From Cardiocondyla obscurior (Eukaryota; Arthropoda; Insecta; Hymenoptera; Formicidae), in the NCBI RefSeq assembly GCF_019399895.1, contig NC_091866.1, positions 2,463,501 through 2,527,500 on the forward strand: a stretch of DNA of 64,000 nucleotides. Direction: 5' to 3'. A model generated the notes under the pieces. That model saw only the letters and a list, made by a program, of their open reading frames with translations, had not been told where the DNA came from and made no database searches. How positions within the stretch are numbered: the stretch's first letter is position 1; every line of letters begins with the position of its first letter. Position numbers and translations under genes: made by a program. Positions 11,901 through 23,900 of this stretch are shown one piece after another.

Positions 11901-14220
11901 CGCGTCATTGTTCATCCCGCGTTATTACTGTTGCCCATGTCTGCTGCTGTTAGTACACGCTGCGTTCAATAAAGTTATCGTAGTTATCGTTCGAAGAGAT
12001 TTCACGAAAACGCAGGGAAAAAAAAATACAAATCTATTGAATATAAAATAATTTTAAGCGTAATTAAGTATTTCGTCGTTTTGACGGGAAAAAGAAAAAG
12101 AATTCTCGCCCGTGGATTTCGGCCGTTTCGTCGCGAACGCACTTCAAACTCGATTTCTCACAACCATTTCTTACCAAGACGAATGGATGGTTCTCGCAGC
12201 GAGGAAACGTCGAGCGAACGACGGAGCACTCGTGTACGCTTGTCAGTGGCGTCCCGACCCACGTCGTCGCGACGCGCGAGGGAGGTCACGAGCTTTATGA
12301 ACGATGAGCTTATATGGGATGTAACACGTGCCGTCGACTCGTAATATACGAGCGGACGGGAAAAGGTCCGCCGTGCCGGCATTTTACATCGTCAAGCCGT
12401 CAGTCGGGCGTAAAGATACAAAAGTAAGATGAACAGTTTGGACGAGTAGCTAAATGTCGCAGGTGCCTAATCCACAAATTCAGATATTTCATCCGAACAA
12501 GCGACACGCGTGGCGCGTGTAATCCTGAGCCCCTTAAATCCGTGGAAATTGATCACCCGAGCAAGATCGTACCGCAGTACGACGTAAATGCAAAGAAACG
12601 TCGGGTATTCGGCAAACAGCTGAGCTTAAAAAAATTTCTAGTAGTTTATTACTTTTATTTTAATCAAATTTTATCGATCGAGGACTATTAGGCGCGCCGA
12701 TGGGTGGGGTGGTGGAACGTACCGAAGCGAAAAGAACAGGCAGAGGGACGAAAATGTCGCGCGATGTTAGAAGGGATGCGTTACGCGCTGAAAATTGGGC
12801 CCCGAAGACACGATCTATCATATCCACACGTCTGCTGTGCCGAGTCGGAGAACGGCGAATGAACGGACGGGAAAGAAAAGAGGGAAAGACAGTGGCAATC
12901 AGGTTATGTCGAATACGATATATCGTTCGACTTTGTTTCCCGCATCCGGTGGTGGTCCACCGTCTCGAACGATAAATGCCGACGATATTTTCTGTTACGT
13001 TATTGCCACCATCTTTTTCATCAATGATCAAGCAACGCACGATCGATTACTTGTTCATTAGTATCGCATTCCATTCTACATTAAATTATATCATTAAAAA
13101 AATATAATACTTTAACTTCAAGTCATAACATATATTAATTTTATTTTATTAAAAAAAAAAAACTTTTTTTTATTATACTATTCTCTTTACAAGTTAGTCT
13201 AATACTATTGATTTAAAAGGTTAACCAAAAAGTTCAGCGATATCGCTCATACCCAGCTACATTTCACAGTTCCTCCGATTATTAATCGATAGACATTTCA
13301 CGCGTTCAATTATAATCTCCGCCGATGTGGCCCAACGCGGAGGGCACTAATTACGGTCGGTCCGGCCGCGCGGCTCGGAAGTGGAACGAAGGGCTCGGCT
13401 TTGTCAGCTGCGAAATTTACCGCCTGTCCCACGGGTAAATCTGGAACCGACGTTATCGAAGGCACGGCTACCGGGATTAGCTTGTCGGCGAAATTATACG
13501 CGTCCCCGTTGTTTTCTTCGCGGCGTTAATCCGCGGGCGCGAGCGCCGCGCTCGAAATAATTACCTATCCTCTTAGTCCGTGAAATGTTTTAACCTCGCG
13601 CTATTTTTGATTCCGAGCAACAGGGACTTTAATAAAAACTTCAACAAATGTATCGCGCTAATCGAAAATCTAATGTAAACTTAATATCAACGGCAAAAAT
13701 TAATTTTACCTAATTTACGGTCGGCAATTAAGTTACGATGTCGATTTCGCGAAAACTCTAACACTATTGAGTAACCGCGGTGACGCGAAATGTGGAAAAA
13801 GTTTTCTATATTTGTTCGTTTGTCCTCTCGCAAGCGAATCGGAAGAAAAAGACGGGACGTGGGCTAGTCAATTTGATGGAATATTGGCTAAACGTTATTG
13901 CGGTTCGTCGCATACGTCCACAGTCGGAAAAATGCGGACGGACGCGATCGGCTGTGGTTTTCCAGGGGAAGGAGAAATAATTTCTGCGTTTTTTTACGCC
14001 TCGGCGCGGTTAATTCGTCGAATCCATTAGCTAAATGTTAGTTTTCAATTAAATTCCGTGATTTCATTAAAATTGCCATTTTCGTGTCGCGATTCTTTTA
14101 CACTCGCCCGTCGAGGATTCCGCGGTAAGTGCCTCGGGACCGCCGAGCGGGGCGCCCGTATATTCCCGTAACTTTCACAGATCAGACGTAACTTGTCGAA
14201 TAAGCGTTATACGCAACATT
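8983..14220. other. non-coding stretch
   Basis: No gene is recognised. It contains T16-17 tracts near 9170 and 10955, an A28 tract and smaller A-rich pieces. GC- and CpG-rich blocks lie at about 10560-11150, 12100-12400 and 13320-13560. The 13320-13560 block is the most evenly GC-rich and could be regulatory, but no specific motif decides it. Open frames on the two strands overlap and have no recognisable domain. Confidence 0.6.
9833..9860. repeat. A28 homopolymer
   Basis: The longest pure poly(A) in the window, 28 consecutive A. It could be a simple repeat or the tail of a decayed retroposon. I see no recognisable retroposon body upstream and no target-site duplication. Confidence 0.9.
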
Positions 14221-14264
14221 TTTCGTTTAGATATAACCGATATATGGATTTTGGAATTCTCGCA

Positions 14265-14370
14265 GATAAGGCGAAAGTTAAAGTTGCGCGCTCATAACCG
14301 ATAACTTCTACATTATCAGTTGAAGTTTCACGATCTGGAGTCGGCGGCTTTTATGTTATCAGTTAAAGTT
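14265..14370. promoter_or_regulatory. GATA-like site cluster with repeated AAAGTT context
   Basis: Three related words occur: GATAAGGCGAAAGTTAAAGT (from 14265), TTATCAGTTGAAGTT (14313-14327) and TTATCAGTTAAAGTT (14356-14370). The last two are 43 bases apart and differ by one base. Another GATAAC lies near 14299. The WGATAA and TTATC words fit GATA-family factor sites. The repeated flank suggests either a repeated binding unit or a decayed tandem duplication. No functional evidence is visible. Confidence 0.3.
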
Positions 14371-16433
14371 AAACGCGAGCTAGCCCGATCGCTTAAACGC
14401 GCCTAGCATCGATTAAACTTGCCTAAACAAATTTAATGTATGCGACAGCATTCGGAGTTTCGGTTTTCGCCAGCAACACACATTCGCAGCCGGGCCACGA
14501 AAAAGATTCGACGAAAGAGATACCTCGGCGATAAAGCCGAATGGGGTCGAATGTTAATCAAGCCGTATTTTATTACCGCTATAAACTATCCGATCGTCGT
14601 ACCTAATTTGCATGGCGAACATAGTCCGCTTTCCAACTCTGTAAACCTACCGGGAGGGGTAGCGCATCGACAAGCTTTCCTCGCTTGTAACTTTACCAGT
14701 TAATAGTCGCCAATAATTATTCGCGGCACGAAAGTATAGCGCGAAAGGAAGCGCAAAAAGCTCCCTTCCGAAGTTTTCGACGCCCAACCGTGTGCTTCGC
14801 GTCGATGCCTCGGCAATATTTCACAAATTAGCTTGCGTTTTTCTCGTTGCTTTCCTCCCCCACCTTCAATTTCCGTTCTTGCATCTTTGCGATTCAGATT
14901 AGAAAACGTCATGTCCCGTTCACATTCGTTTTCATTACTTTCCCGCGAGGTGTTCTCAAATTTTCATGCAGTAGTCGCTTGTATTTTTTCGTTTTTCTAT
15001 CGAATAAAATAATTTTCTAAAATTCGCAAAATGTACATTTAACTTCTGCGTATTTTACTTGATACTACCACAAACTCGCTTCCTTCGGAACGAGTTGCGA
15101 AAAAATTAATGGCGTTAAAAATGTGATAATGGCTTATCTAGCTCATTAGCATTATCGTCCACACAAAGGTCGTCACTTAAATAAGTTCTCCCGTCAGAAA
15201 GTATCTCTCGCTACAATCTCTTTTCAACGTACCGTACAGGACGTAGCTCCAGTTATCATTAACATTTACCTGTCGTGAAAGTACGAGCGATCCTTTCCAC
15301 GATAGCTTTTGCGCATGAAACGAGCAGGTAATATTCCGCAGTATTTTTTATTAACACTTTATCGTAACTATTGTAATGTAAAGATTATCGTGTAATTACA
15401 TATTTTGCGCTCATTAATTTAAAAAGAATATATTAAACAATGTTGAAGTTATTTAATAATATACCGTAGTGATTTAAATAATACGTAACGTAAAGATAAC
15501 GTATAAAAAAAATTAAACTACGTAATTAAATTAATTGCTATTTGATCGATTATCTAAATATAAATTTAAAAAGTCTCTGCTAATTGCCAACTAAACACCG
15601 ATAAGTCTCCACTTTAAACGTTACACAAAGTAACATTTTGGCAAGCGTGGCGTTCGGCGATTAACTTTATTTTCATCAGACCGCTCTACGGCCTCGCTCC
15701 GGAAACCAAACCGTAAATTCGTTTCGCATATTAATGTCGCGACACTTCTGAGAAGAGACCCCGTGCACAGTTTTCCAAATTTGCAAAACACCACCGGCGC
15801 AAAACCGGTGAGTCCCGCCGCGTGAGCTCGCGTTGCGCAAACCGCATAAACTACGCTAAATTCCCCCATACTTACAGTTAGTTAAATATGCAGCGGAATA
15901 TCAGAGAGCGGCGGCGGGGATGACCGTATCCTTCGTAATATAGTGCGATACTTGCAAGGTATCCCGCATAACTCGAACCGGGCATGCGAGGAACACGCGG
16001 CGAGAAGGGGCTAACTGGGGACTATGCGGGGTGAAATAATATTCCTCGGCCATAATTTCGGGTAACTCACGCGTATGCGGCCCGAGGCGTATTTTACCAG
16101 GCTCGGGATACGGTGTCCGTAATGTTCGCGTACGAGATGCAGCTTAAATGTAACGTAACGTCGACGGGGAGACGTCGCCTTCGATGTGTTTTCAGATTAC
16201 GTAAACAAGGGAGGGAAAAAAAAAATCGTAACGCGAATAGCGACGTTTTTTTTTTTTATTATTATTTTAAGGTTATATTATTACACGTAAGTCTCACTTA
16301 ATTAGCAAAGAACGTGCCCGGTATTATCGCGGACACTTCAAAGATACGTTCGCGAGAGATGATTTTCTGCATGACGGACGATCCGCCCGCGTAGCTTGAC
16401 GCGAACAATTTCGTGAGTTACGTATCTAGGAAC
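14371..16433. other. non-coding stretch
   Basis: No gene is recognised. An AT-rich block lies at 15330-15560. A donor-like word on the minus strand (15872 downward) has no partner acceptor nearby. GC-rich DNA at 15620-15860 and 15900-16140 carries open frames without family resemblance. Confidence 0.6.
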
Positions 16434-16720
16434 GTACGGAAATAATTCTTGCATATTTAACGAGGTATAAGGTAACAGGGTCGCGCCATCACGGCGCACC
16501 AATTTCCTCGCAGAAAATTCACCGCTTTCGTACCGCGTTCTCCTCGCCGTCAGGAGGGAACCAAATAAGGGCCGTTTCGCAGCGTCACGAAGCAACGAGG
16601 AAGGACTACGTGCCGCTGTAGATACGGAAATAATTGTTGCATATTTAATGAGACGGGAGGCAACGCGCCATCTTTCCTACGAGCGCGTCTTGATCTCTCC
16701 AAGAAAATTCTGCAACATTC
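16434..16720. repeat. diverged tandem duplication, about 187-bp offset
   Basis: The segment starting at 16434 (TACGGAAATAATT, TTGCATATTTAA, GAG, CGCGCCATC) recurs from about 16621 in the same order with substitutions and small indels. AGAAAATTC at about 16512 also recurs near 16703, keeping an offset of about 187-190 bases. The copies also give similar peptides on the minus strand, but those frames are open only in part and look incidental. The best-kept core contains a POU/octamer-like TTGCATAT and an AT-rich TATTTAA. It could be a duplicated regulatory element or an old repeat. Confidence 0.6.
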
Positions 16721-18931
16721 GGTAGTGCCGTCGCTGCGACCGTGGGACGCGATAAACATTGCATTCTGATAACGTTGCGTGAAACGCGAAGAATATCCAT
16801 TTATCATCGTGCGCGAACTTTAACGACGTGTTTTTAAAATTAAAAATAACGTCGACTGCGTCGCTAATTATATAAATATGTTAAAAATTTAATATTAAAT
16901 TAATTACGATCATATTTAATGTGCCGTACAATTTCTTCTAACGAAGGTCTTTTGTAGAAGCCGTAATAAAAAAAAAAGAAATTAAAAAAAAAAAAAAACT
17001 GAGAACGAACCTCGCTCCCTTAACGTTTCATATAAATGAAAGATAAGGGAGGAAGCGCGAGAAAAGAATCGGTTCCTACAACTTTTCGTTATAATTAACA
17101 AGTTTCGCAAGAGCTTTATCCCTTCGGAGTTTCTAATTCGTCGATCAAAAGTGAAGATAATTAGCGCCATGTCGAATGCGAATTGATCCATATAACGGTA
17201 CGCTTTAATGGCTCGAAAGACGAGACGGGTATCGCTCGCTCGCTTGGCACCCTCGCACAGCTACCCTTAAGGGCGTCTCAAAAACCTTCTCCTCTCCCTT
17301 GCCCGCGGCCATTTGTTAGCGCCCTTTTCTCTCGCGTGCGCACGCGATGCGCACGGGTTCACACGTAATTAATTCACTTTCGCAATTTCTACCGTCGAAG
17401 TGAGCCCCGCGCGCTCCGCGATTTATGAGCTCCGGAGCCCTTTCTTCGGATCTCGCCTTGCAAAGTCGCACGCTCTCACGGGCTTAACGCGAAATAAATT
17501 TCGGCTACCGTGTACAGAACGCGAACGTCATAAGCCTCGGCTGCCGCCGATCGATCGAAGAGAGCACGGCGCAGAGAAATGTTGTGCAATCGCAAACGCA
17601 GAATACCGCGAGTAACCGGAAGGTATTGGACGATGTTTCCGTTACTCGGAAATTTGGATCGAGACTCGAAGTCGAACAGAAATCACGCGGAATATCGGGC
17701 ATGCCGGTCGGTGCTCGGCACCCGGGCGCAGATCTTGGAGTTAGACGCGTTCGGAGGCATGCGAATTGAATTTGCGCGAAGTAAGCTTCCGCGAAGGAGA
17801 GAAGGGACGAAAGCGAACGAACGGATGGAGGCAGTCTGAGACCAGGGAGTTGCCTGGTGGTAGTCGAGTGGCAAATATTAGTACGAAAACTAGCGCCGGT
17901 CGAGCTTACAGAAGCGGCGCGACGAAAGCTGCTTAAACGCTCCTTGTTCTCCCCTCGGGCCACCCCCGGCTGAAGGGAAAGAGAGAAAGGGAGGCAGGAG
18001 GGAGAATACCGCCCTTCGTTACATCATCTCGCGCACGTAGGTAACGAACGCTCGAGTCTCGGAAACAGTCTTCCCGAGCAGCACCGATATATAATTCTGC
18101 TCCGGCGAAATAACCGTACCTTCCACAGTCAGCAGTTGAAGTTATAAACAGACTTCGAGGGGGGAAGCACACAGATTGTTAGCACATTAATAGCCAGAGG
18201 ATGTCAATGACGTTAGCAACGGCGGAGGTAGATACGTAGCGAGGGGTTTTAACTTTAGTCCGATTCACCCTCCAGTCTTATTCAGAATTGCGACCGAACA
18301 GGCTGCTTCCTCCGATTCCGGTACCGTTAAAACACGCGTTAAAAGAAAAATTAAGAACGATACTTTATAATGACAAATAACGCGATTGTCCAACGAAAGC
18401 GTCGATACTACGTATAAAATTCCAATTGAGAGCGTTATAGAAAAAAAAAAAAAAAAAAGAAAACTTGGCACGTCAGGTCGTCAAAGAACGTTCGCCAAGG
18501 CGCACGCACAGTTCGTTAAGCACAGCGGGGAGGAGAAGCCACGCGAAAACCTTTGGTATCCTGGTTCTCATAGTAACGTCGACATAGTTATGTGTACTTT
18601 CGCTTTGTTGCAAAAATTATGTCGGGGATTAAAACGCGCTCGGCGGGAGAAGTCGGAGGGCGCGAGGCAAAGTATCGCGGGGGCCAGAGGCGGAAACCCG
18701 CATCGCCCGCCGCTTTGCGGAACTTTCATTTCGCGAGAATTGTAAGCGCACGGGCAGCGCCAGGCGGAATGGAAGCCAACCGGAGCTAGAGTAAGCGAAT
18801 ACCAGCGGTGGCTTGTCCACACTTTTTAACTTCCAGTTGACCGGTAATTAGTTCGCATTAACCAACGAATTGCTGGTGGGTACGGTACGGTTATGCACGC
18901 GTATATACGTCCGAGACACATATATGTAATT
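16721..18931. other. non-coding stretch
   Basis: No gene is recognised. An AT-rich part at 16830-17010 is followed by GC- and CpG-rich DNA from 17180 to 18240, with pyrimidine-rich (17270-17340, 17940-17970) and purine-rich (17975-18006) pieces. Open frames on both strands overlap through 17500-17970, typical of CpG-rich, stop-poor DNA. Confidence 0.6.
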
Positions 18932-18966
18932 CGTGTACGCGCGTATGCACGTGTACGTGTATATAT
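18932..18966. repeat. 35-bp alternating purine-pyrimidine run
   Basis: Every base from 18932 to 18966 alternates purine and pyrimidine, beginning CGTGTACGCGCGTATGCACG and ending in TATATAT. It is not a simple dinucleotide repeat; CG, TA, TG and CA steps are mixed. This is the kind of sequence expected to favour Z-DNA in its CG/CA part and melting in its TA part. The DNA just upstream (18895-18930) is similarly TATA/ACGCG-rich. Confidence 0.9.
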
Positions 18967-21900
18967 TTTCGTGTCGGATATAACGAGGCTGATTTCGCGC
19001 AACGAGAACTATCAGCAGTTGAACCCGGCGAACGAAGCACGTACACACGAACGAGTCCGACGTGCGCTTGAATTTCCAGCATCCAACTTCGCGGCCTCGC
19101 TCGGATTTCCGTCTCATCCACTAACGCGGCATCGCTACGTGACGTTGTCTTGTTAAAACGGATATGTAACCATTCCGTCATCCCGCGCATCAAGTACACC
19201 GCGTGTAATGTGGACCGCAATCACAATTTCATCCTCCCGTTTTCCTTTTTTTTCCAAGGCTCTCGCCAGCCAAGAGAATTTTCATCTCTGATATTCCACG
19301 AGCTAGACATTATACAGCTAAACATTATGCTTCGATAAACCTATACGATATGTTTCTTTTTCGCGTTTTCGCCGTATGCCTCGATTATTTTTAGAGCGAC
19401 CCTACAGCGTGCACGGACGCTCAAACACTCCTGAAAAAAAAAAAAAAAGTCAGGGAGCCCGCCCTCAAAAACTCGCAGGTCGAAACATAACTTTTTCATT
19501 TCCGGCAGTCTCCATCCAGTGTTTCGCGCGCCGTTTTCGCGTCTCTGCTTGGACGTTCTTATTCGTAGCAGAAAGAACTGCCGGCCGTCCGAAGAGAAAC
19601 GCGTCACGTTCCTCGCCCGCGGAATATCTTTTGTACGTGAGACTCTTGAATAAACATGCGGTCGCGGGATACCGCTAAAGAAGAGACCGCAAAGAGAGAA
19701 ATGGGATGAAGGGCGAAAAAGCCGGGGTAAACGATGAAAAATGTCGTCGCCGCGAAGAACAAAAGCTCCACGATGCGCTAAAGGCCCCGCACAAATATTC
19801 TCAACTTAATTACCCTGATGTCGCTTAAGTGGCTACGAGATAAATACTCAAAATCCGAAAAAAAAAGTTCCTAAAGTCCGTAGAAGATAATTAAATATTA
19901 AATCAGATAAAATTCAAAGCGTTTTATAATTATATTACTAAACGCGATATCGAATTTAACTCCGATTAAAGCTTTAAAAAAATTATAATCGCACGCTCAG
20001 CGTTTTCGAAAACACTTAAACAATTCAAAAACTTTAATCACAAAACAGGACGTAATTTCACCCCATGCAAATTATATTATCTCCCAGCTAATCTGATTAA
20101 CATCCTCGATAATCTATATGGAATATCCCAAAAATAATGAAGCTGCGTCATCATCTAGACTACGTCGAACGGGATGATTCTCGCTAACCCAGACAAGGAT
20201 ATCCACTATCGCGAATTACCGGCTTTTGGATTCCGCTAATTCGAGGCGCGCGGGCGGGCGCGAGGGGTCGAAAATTTAGGGCGCGCTACCCGAGGGTCTT
20301 TCCTCCAAGTGCAATCATTCATATTTAACAGATTATTTGATGGATTACTTAGCGACGGTAGAAACGCCGCGGAAGGACACGGGACAGAGAATCAAGGGGT
20401 GGATGTCGGCGGGGTTAAAAGGGGAGGTTCGCGGCGGTCGGTAGAAAGGACCCAGGCGAACCGAGAGAACCGCGGGTCCTGCGGGACGCTGCATTAGTCA
20501 CGCTTTCGCATCAGTCACCTCTCTCCACCGCCTTACCCCCTCGCCGCCGTCGCGGACCGCGGCGGCCTAAACATTTTCACGTGGGAATATTTAACTTCAT
20601 GGCTGCAAATTACTCTGCAGCCCTGCGGTCACCGAGCGCGAGCGGGCAGATGGCCACTGTGAACGTTGCACGAATTCGCCGCGGCACTTTACGAAAGTCC
20701 GTCCCTCGAGACGAGATAAGGCCGCGTCGTCTCTCGACTGATACTTATCTCTCTCTATCTCTCTCCCTCGTTTCCGTGTCTGTCGCATCTATTCCCATGG
20801 CACATGTTTGGCGTGGATCTTTTTAGCTAGCGTCGCACCGACTTGGACAAGCCGAGCTGTCTGACTAGTCAGGAACCATATCTACTGCCACGTTTGTCTT
20901 ACGCAACTTTGCAAGTCGGAAACGTAAGACACGTCCCGATATAGTCCCGCGCGTCTCAATAACGTTTTACGTAATTTCTGTTAACGTCTATCACGGTGAG
21001 ATAAAATCGTTAAAAACGTCGCGGTTAAATGCGTAATAAATTTCGTTTACAGGCGATTTCGACGGGGCGGGAGGAGAGACGAGGGGTAATGTACGCATCG
21101 GATTTGAAGGCGACGAGTGCGAAAACATCGAGGGCGAATAAACTTCTGGCATTGCGCCAGAAACCGTCGGGTTTCTCTTTCTCTTTATCACAATTCTCGT
21201 ACATAGGTGTCGGCAATGTAAAAGTTAATTTGCGTAATGGCGCGTTTAAAATCCACAGTTCGACGTTGCGTTTACCAGCGTGAAAACAATCGCAAAAGAG
21301 CTTCGTCATCGCCGTGGTGACCGAGCCATCGGACGGGCTTGCGGTTATAAAATAATTACAATAAAATTATCAAAGGCGACTTAAAAAAATAAAAGAAAAA
21401 AGAAAAAAAACCATTATAATAAACAATACTTATATAATTAACAAAATAGCTCTTTTTCAGTTTTATAAAACTGCAATTGCAATCGCAGTCATTTAGCTGG
21501 TTGCTTACTGATCCGTAAAAAAAATTATTACAAATGCAGTTCTCGTTTTTGATACGGGCACATTTTCATTACGGTTTATGAAATCAAATCGCAATTGTAC
21601 GGACCAGTTACTCCCGTTGCACATTAAGAGGAAAAGTGCCTTCTGTCGTTTATCCGACTAACGACTGCGCGCTCGCTCGGCTCCCAATGTTTGTATTATT
21701 CGCATTCGTTAATCATTCCCTTAAGCCACGGCACGAGACTCGTTAAGCGCCGAGAGAATCGTTTAAGTGGAGTCACGGCGTTATCGTTCGAAAGTCGTTA
21801 ACATTCCACGGTGGGAAGGAAAAAGCACCCTCCGCGCAAGGAAAAGCAGAATGCCGGAAAATACTGAGACCAACTCGGAAACGAATCGTTCGATATCGAC

Positions 21901-23400
21901 TCGTTTTTGGCCATCAATTTGATACAAAAATATTCAGGGGAGACAAAAGCACGATTAAAAGATAAATGTATGTATTAAAAAAAAAAAAATATAAGTAATG
22001 TTTTCCCGAAAACGTGTTTCAACGACAAATTTTATCTACTCTCATAAAGATTTATCCTATTCAGAATAATTCTCGTGAAAAAAAAATGTAATTATATACA
22101 AATAGTTTGTTAAAGTATTTTAGCTCAAAAATTAGTTCCCTCAAGTTCGGCCAATCGGTACAGTTATTCGTCTCGACAACTCATTAGGAAATAACTACGA
22201 AATTAGAAAATTTATTTGTGACGCTAACGTAATATTAATATTACTTATTTGGCTCGATATCAGTTTTATTCATAGAAACTTGTATTTAATTTCTGCAGAA
22301 TATTTCCAGTCGGTATACTTACCGAGATATTTTTGGCGGCATAATTTTTATATTATTCCCGCGAGTTTTTTCCGAGTAAGCGGGCAATCGTGCGATTTTA
22401 CATTGCAGTATGACAATCGCTCGTAACGCAATTACACGCGGGTAGAACGTCGGGCGAAGGGTAACGCGAATTTCTACATCGCGCTCGAATTATAAAGCTG
22501 ATTGGACCCGGCGTTGCAATTCGGCGGAGTATAACAGCGTCGGTCAGGGAAGCCAAGTGGCGAGGTGAAACGAGCAAGCTTTTCGAAAAACGGTACGCCC
22601 GAGTAAAACGTACTCCGTCACGGTTGTCACCGCGAGGCGATGCCAGACGCTGCACGTGTCTCCTCGCGTCGGTGGCTCTTTCTCGAAGGAAGAAGCGCGA
22701 CGTAAAAAGCTGAGAGATGTACAAATTGATGCCGAACGCGAGGCGAGGAAAAAAGCCGAAGCGCCGTGATCTCGATGTAATAGAAAGACTTTTTGCGGGG
22801 AAAACGGGGGAAGGGGGGTAAGCGTTGAAGCACGCGAGACGCTGTATGACGTTATTGTTGGCGCGGACGCGAAAGCAATTTATTTATTTACGGCCGTGCA
22901 CGTATCGCTTTCATTAAAATTGCAAAATTTCTCTTCTGGGCGTGTTTTCACGGTATAAAACGTGAAATCGAAGTGCACAGTTTGTTTATAAATATAAATG
23001 CTTTTTTAGCATTGTCGCGTTAAATAAATTTTCCAAGGTAAATACGCAGCGTTGCTATTTCCGCAATTTTTCGCGACCATAACGCGCCGTAAAATATTAC
23101 GACGGTATAGATGGGTCGCCGGATGTCCGTTGCATTATCGATTGCGTTCCGTTCTGACGATCCATTTGCCGGTGTAAAAGCGTAATGACGGAATACGCAC
23201 GGTCGCCAGTTAATTGACCGGAATATTTAACGTCGAACAAAAAGTGCTAAACACGCGGCGGTCGCGTACGTGCGATAATAGCCGGCGGCGATCGGAATTG
23301 AAGACGAAAAAGGGGGCGAGATATCAAAGTGCGATAAAGGGCAAACCGACCTCGTGGAAACACCGGTAGACACCGGCTGCTGATTCCGCGGCTAGCGTAT
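18967..23400. other. non-coding stretch
   Basis: No gene is recognised. GC-rich blocks lie near 20230-20720 and 22400-22860, with AT-rich blocks at 19850-20110 and 21950-22300. The part at 20375-20490 is purine-rich, and 20506-20570 and 20730-20800 are pyrimidine-rich with CTCT runs. A donor-like word on the minus strand at 22331 has no partner acceptor. An acceptor-like word ending at 21052 is not followed by a good donor. Confidence 0.6.
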
Positions 23401-23900
23401 ATCAATTCGCGTGCGCGCGTTTTTACGTGTGCCCGAGCGTTCCGGGAGTGGTTCAGGAATCACTATAAATGGTAATGAAGAGCGGGCGCGCACACCTCGG
23501 GCTCTGCCTTCCGCGCGCCGAGAAACCGGAAAGATGGGAAGTAAACGAGGGTGGCGGAGAAGACCGGGTCGGGGCTGTTACGAGGGAGAAACGGGCGTAC
23601 CGGGGAGAAAAGGTAGAAAAGCAGGGCGGAGAAAGAGGGTGGTTTGAAAATGTAATATTTCTTCCGGCTCTAGCGTAAATAATAGCGTCGTATACCCGGC
23701 GTTAGAATGCGCCTCTCTCTCCTTCCTCCTTCTCTCTCTCTTTCTCTCTCGCCCGCCGTTTCCGATCCCGCGACATCATCCCGATCCGTCGCCCCGCCAC
23801 CCTCCGTCCCGTTGTCTGCGCGACGTTTTCCTCGCTAACCCGTGGATCCGCCGAGATACGTGAGCGTTAAACATCCACCCAGCCGAAGAAGCCTCGGCTC
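23401..23900. promoter_or_regulatory. CpG-rich block with purine-to-pyrimidine switch and CT array
   Basis: From about 23480 to 23650 the plus strand is purine-rich (many GGAGAAA and GGGAG words). From about 23710 to 23830 it is pyrimidine-rich, starting with a CT array at 23712-23750. GA/CT arrays are typical targets of GAGA-factor or CLAMP-like proteins in insects, and CpG-rich blocks of this kind often mark promoters. I see no splice donor, initiator or protein, so the promoter reading is a guess. Confidence 0.2.

Noticed and set aside
13808..13820. TTTGTTCGTTTG resembling the start of insect miR-375
   Set aside because: The match ends after 12 bases and I see no hairpin with a matching star strand.
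16338..16807. Two minus-strand frames with similar peptides
   Set aside because: The similarity comes from the DNA-level duplication at 16434-16720. The frames do not stay open across the whole copies.
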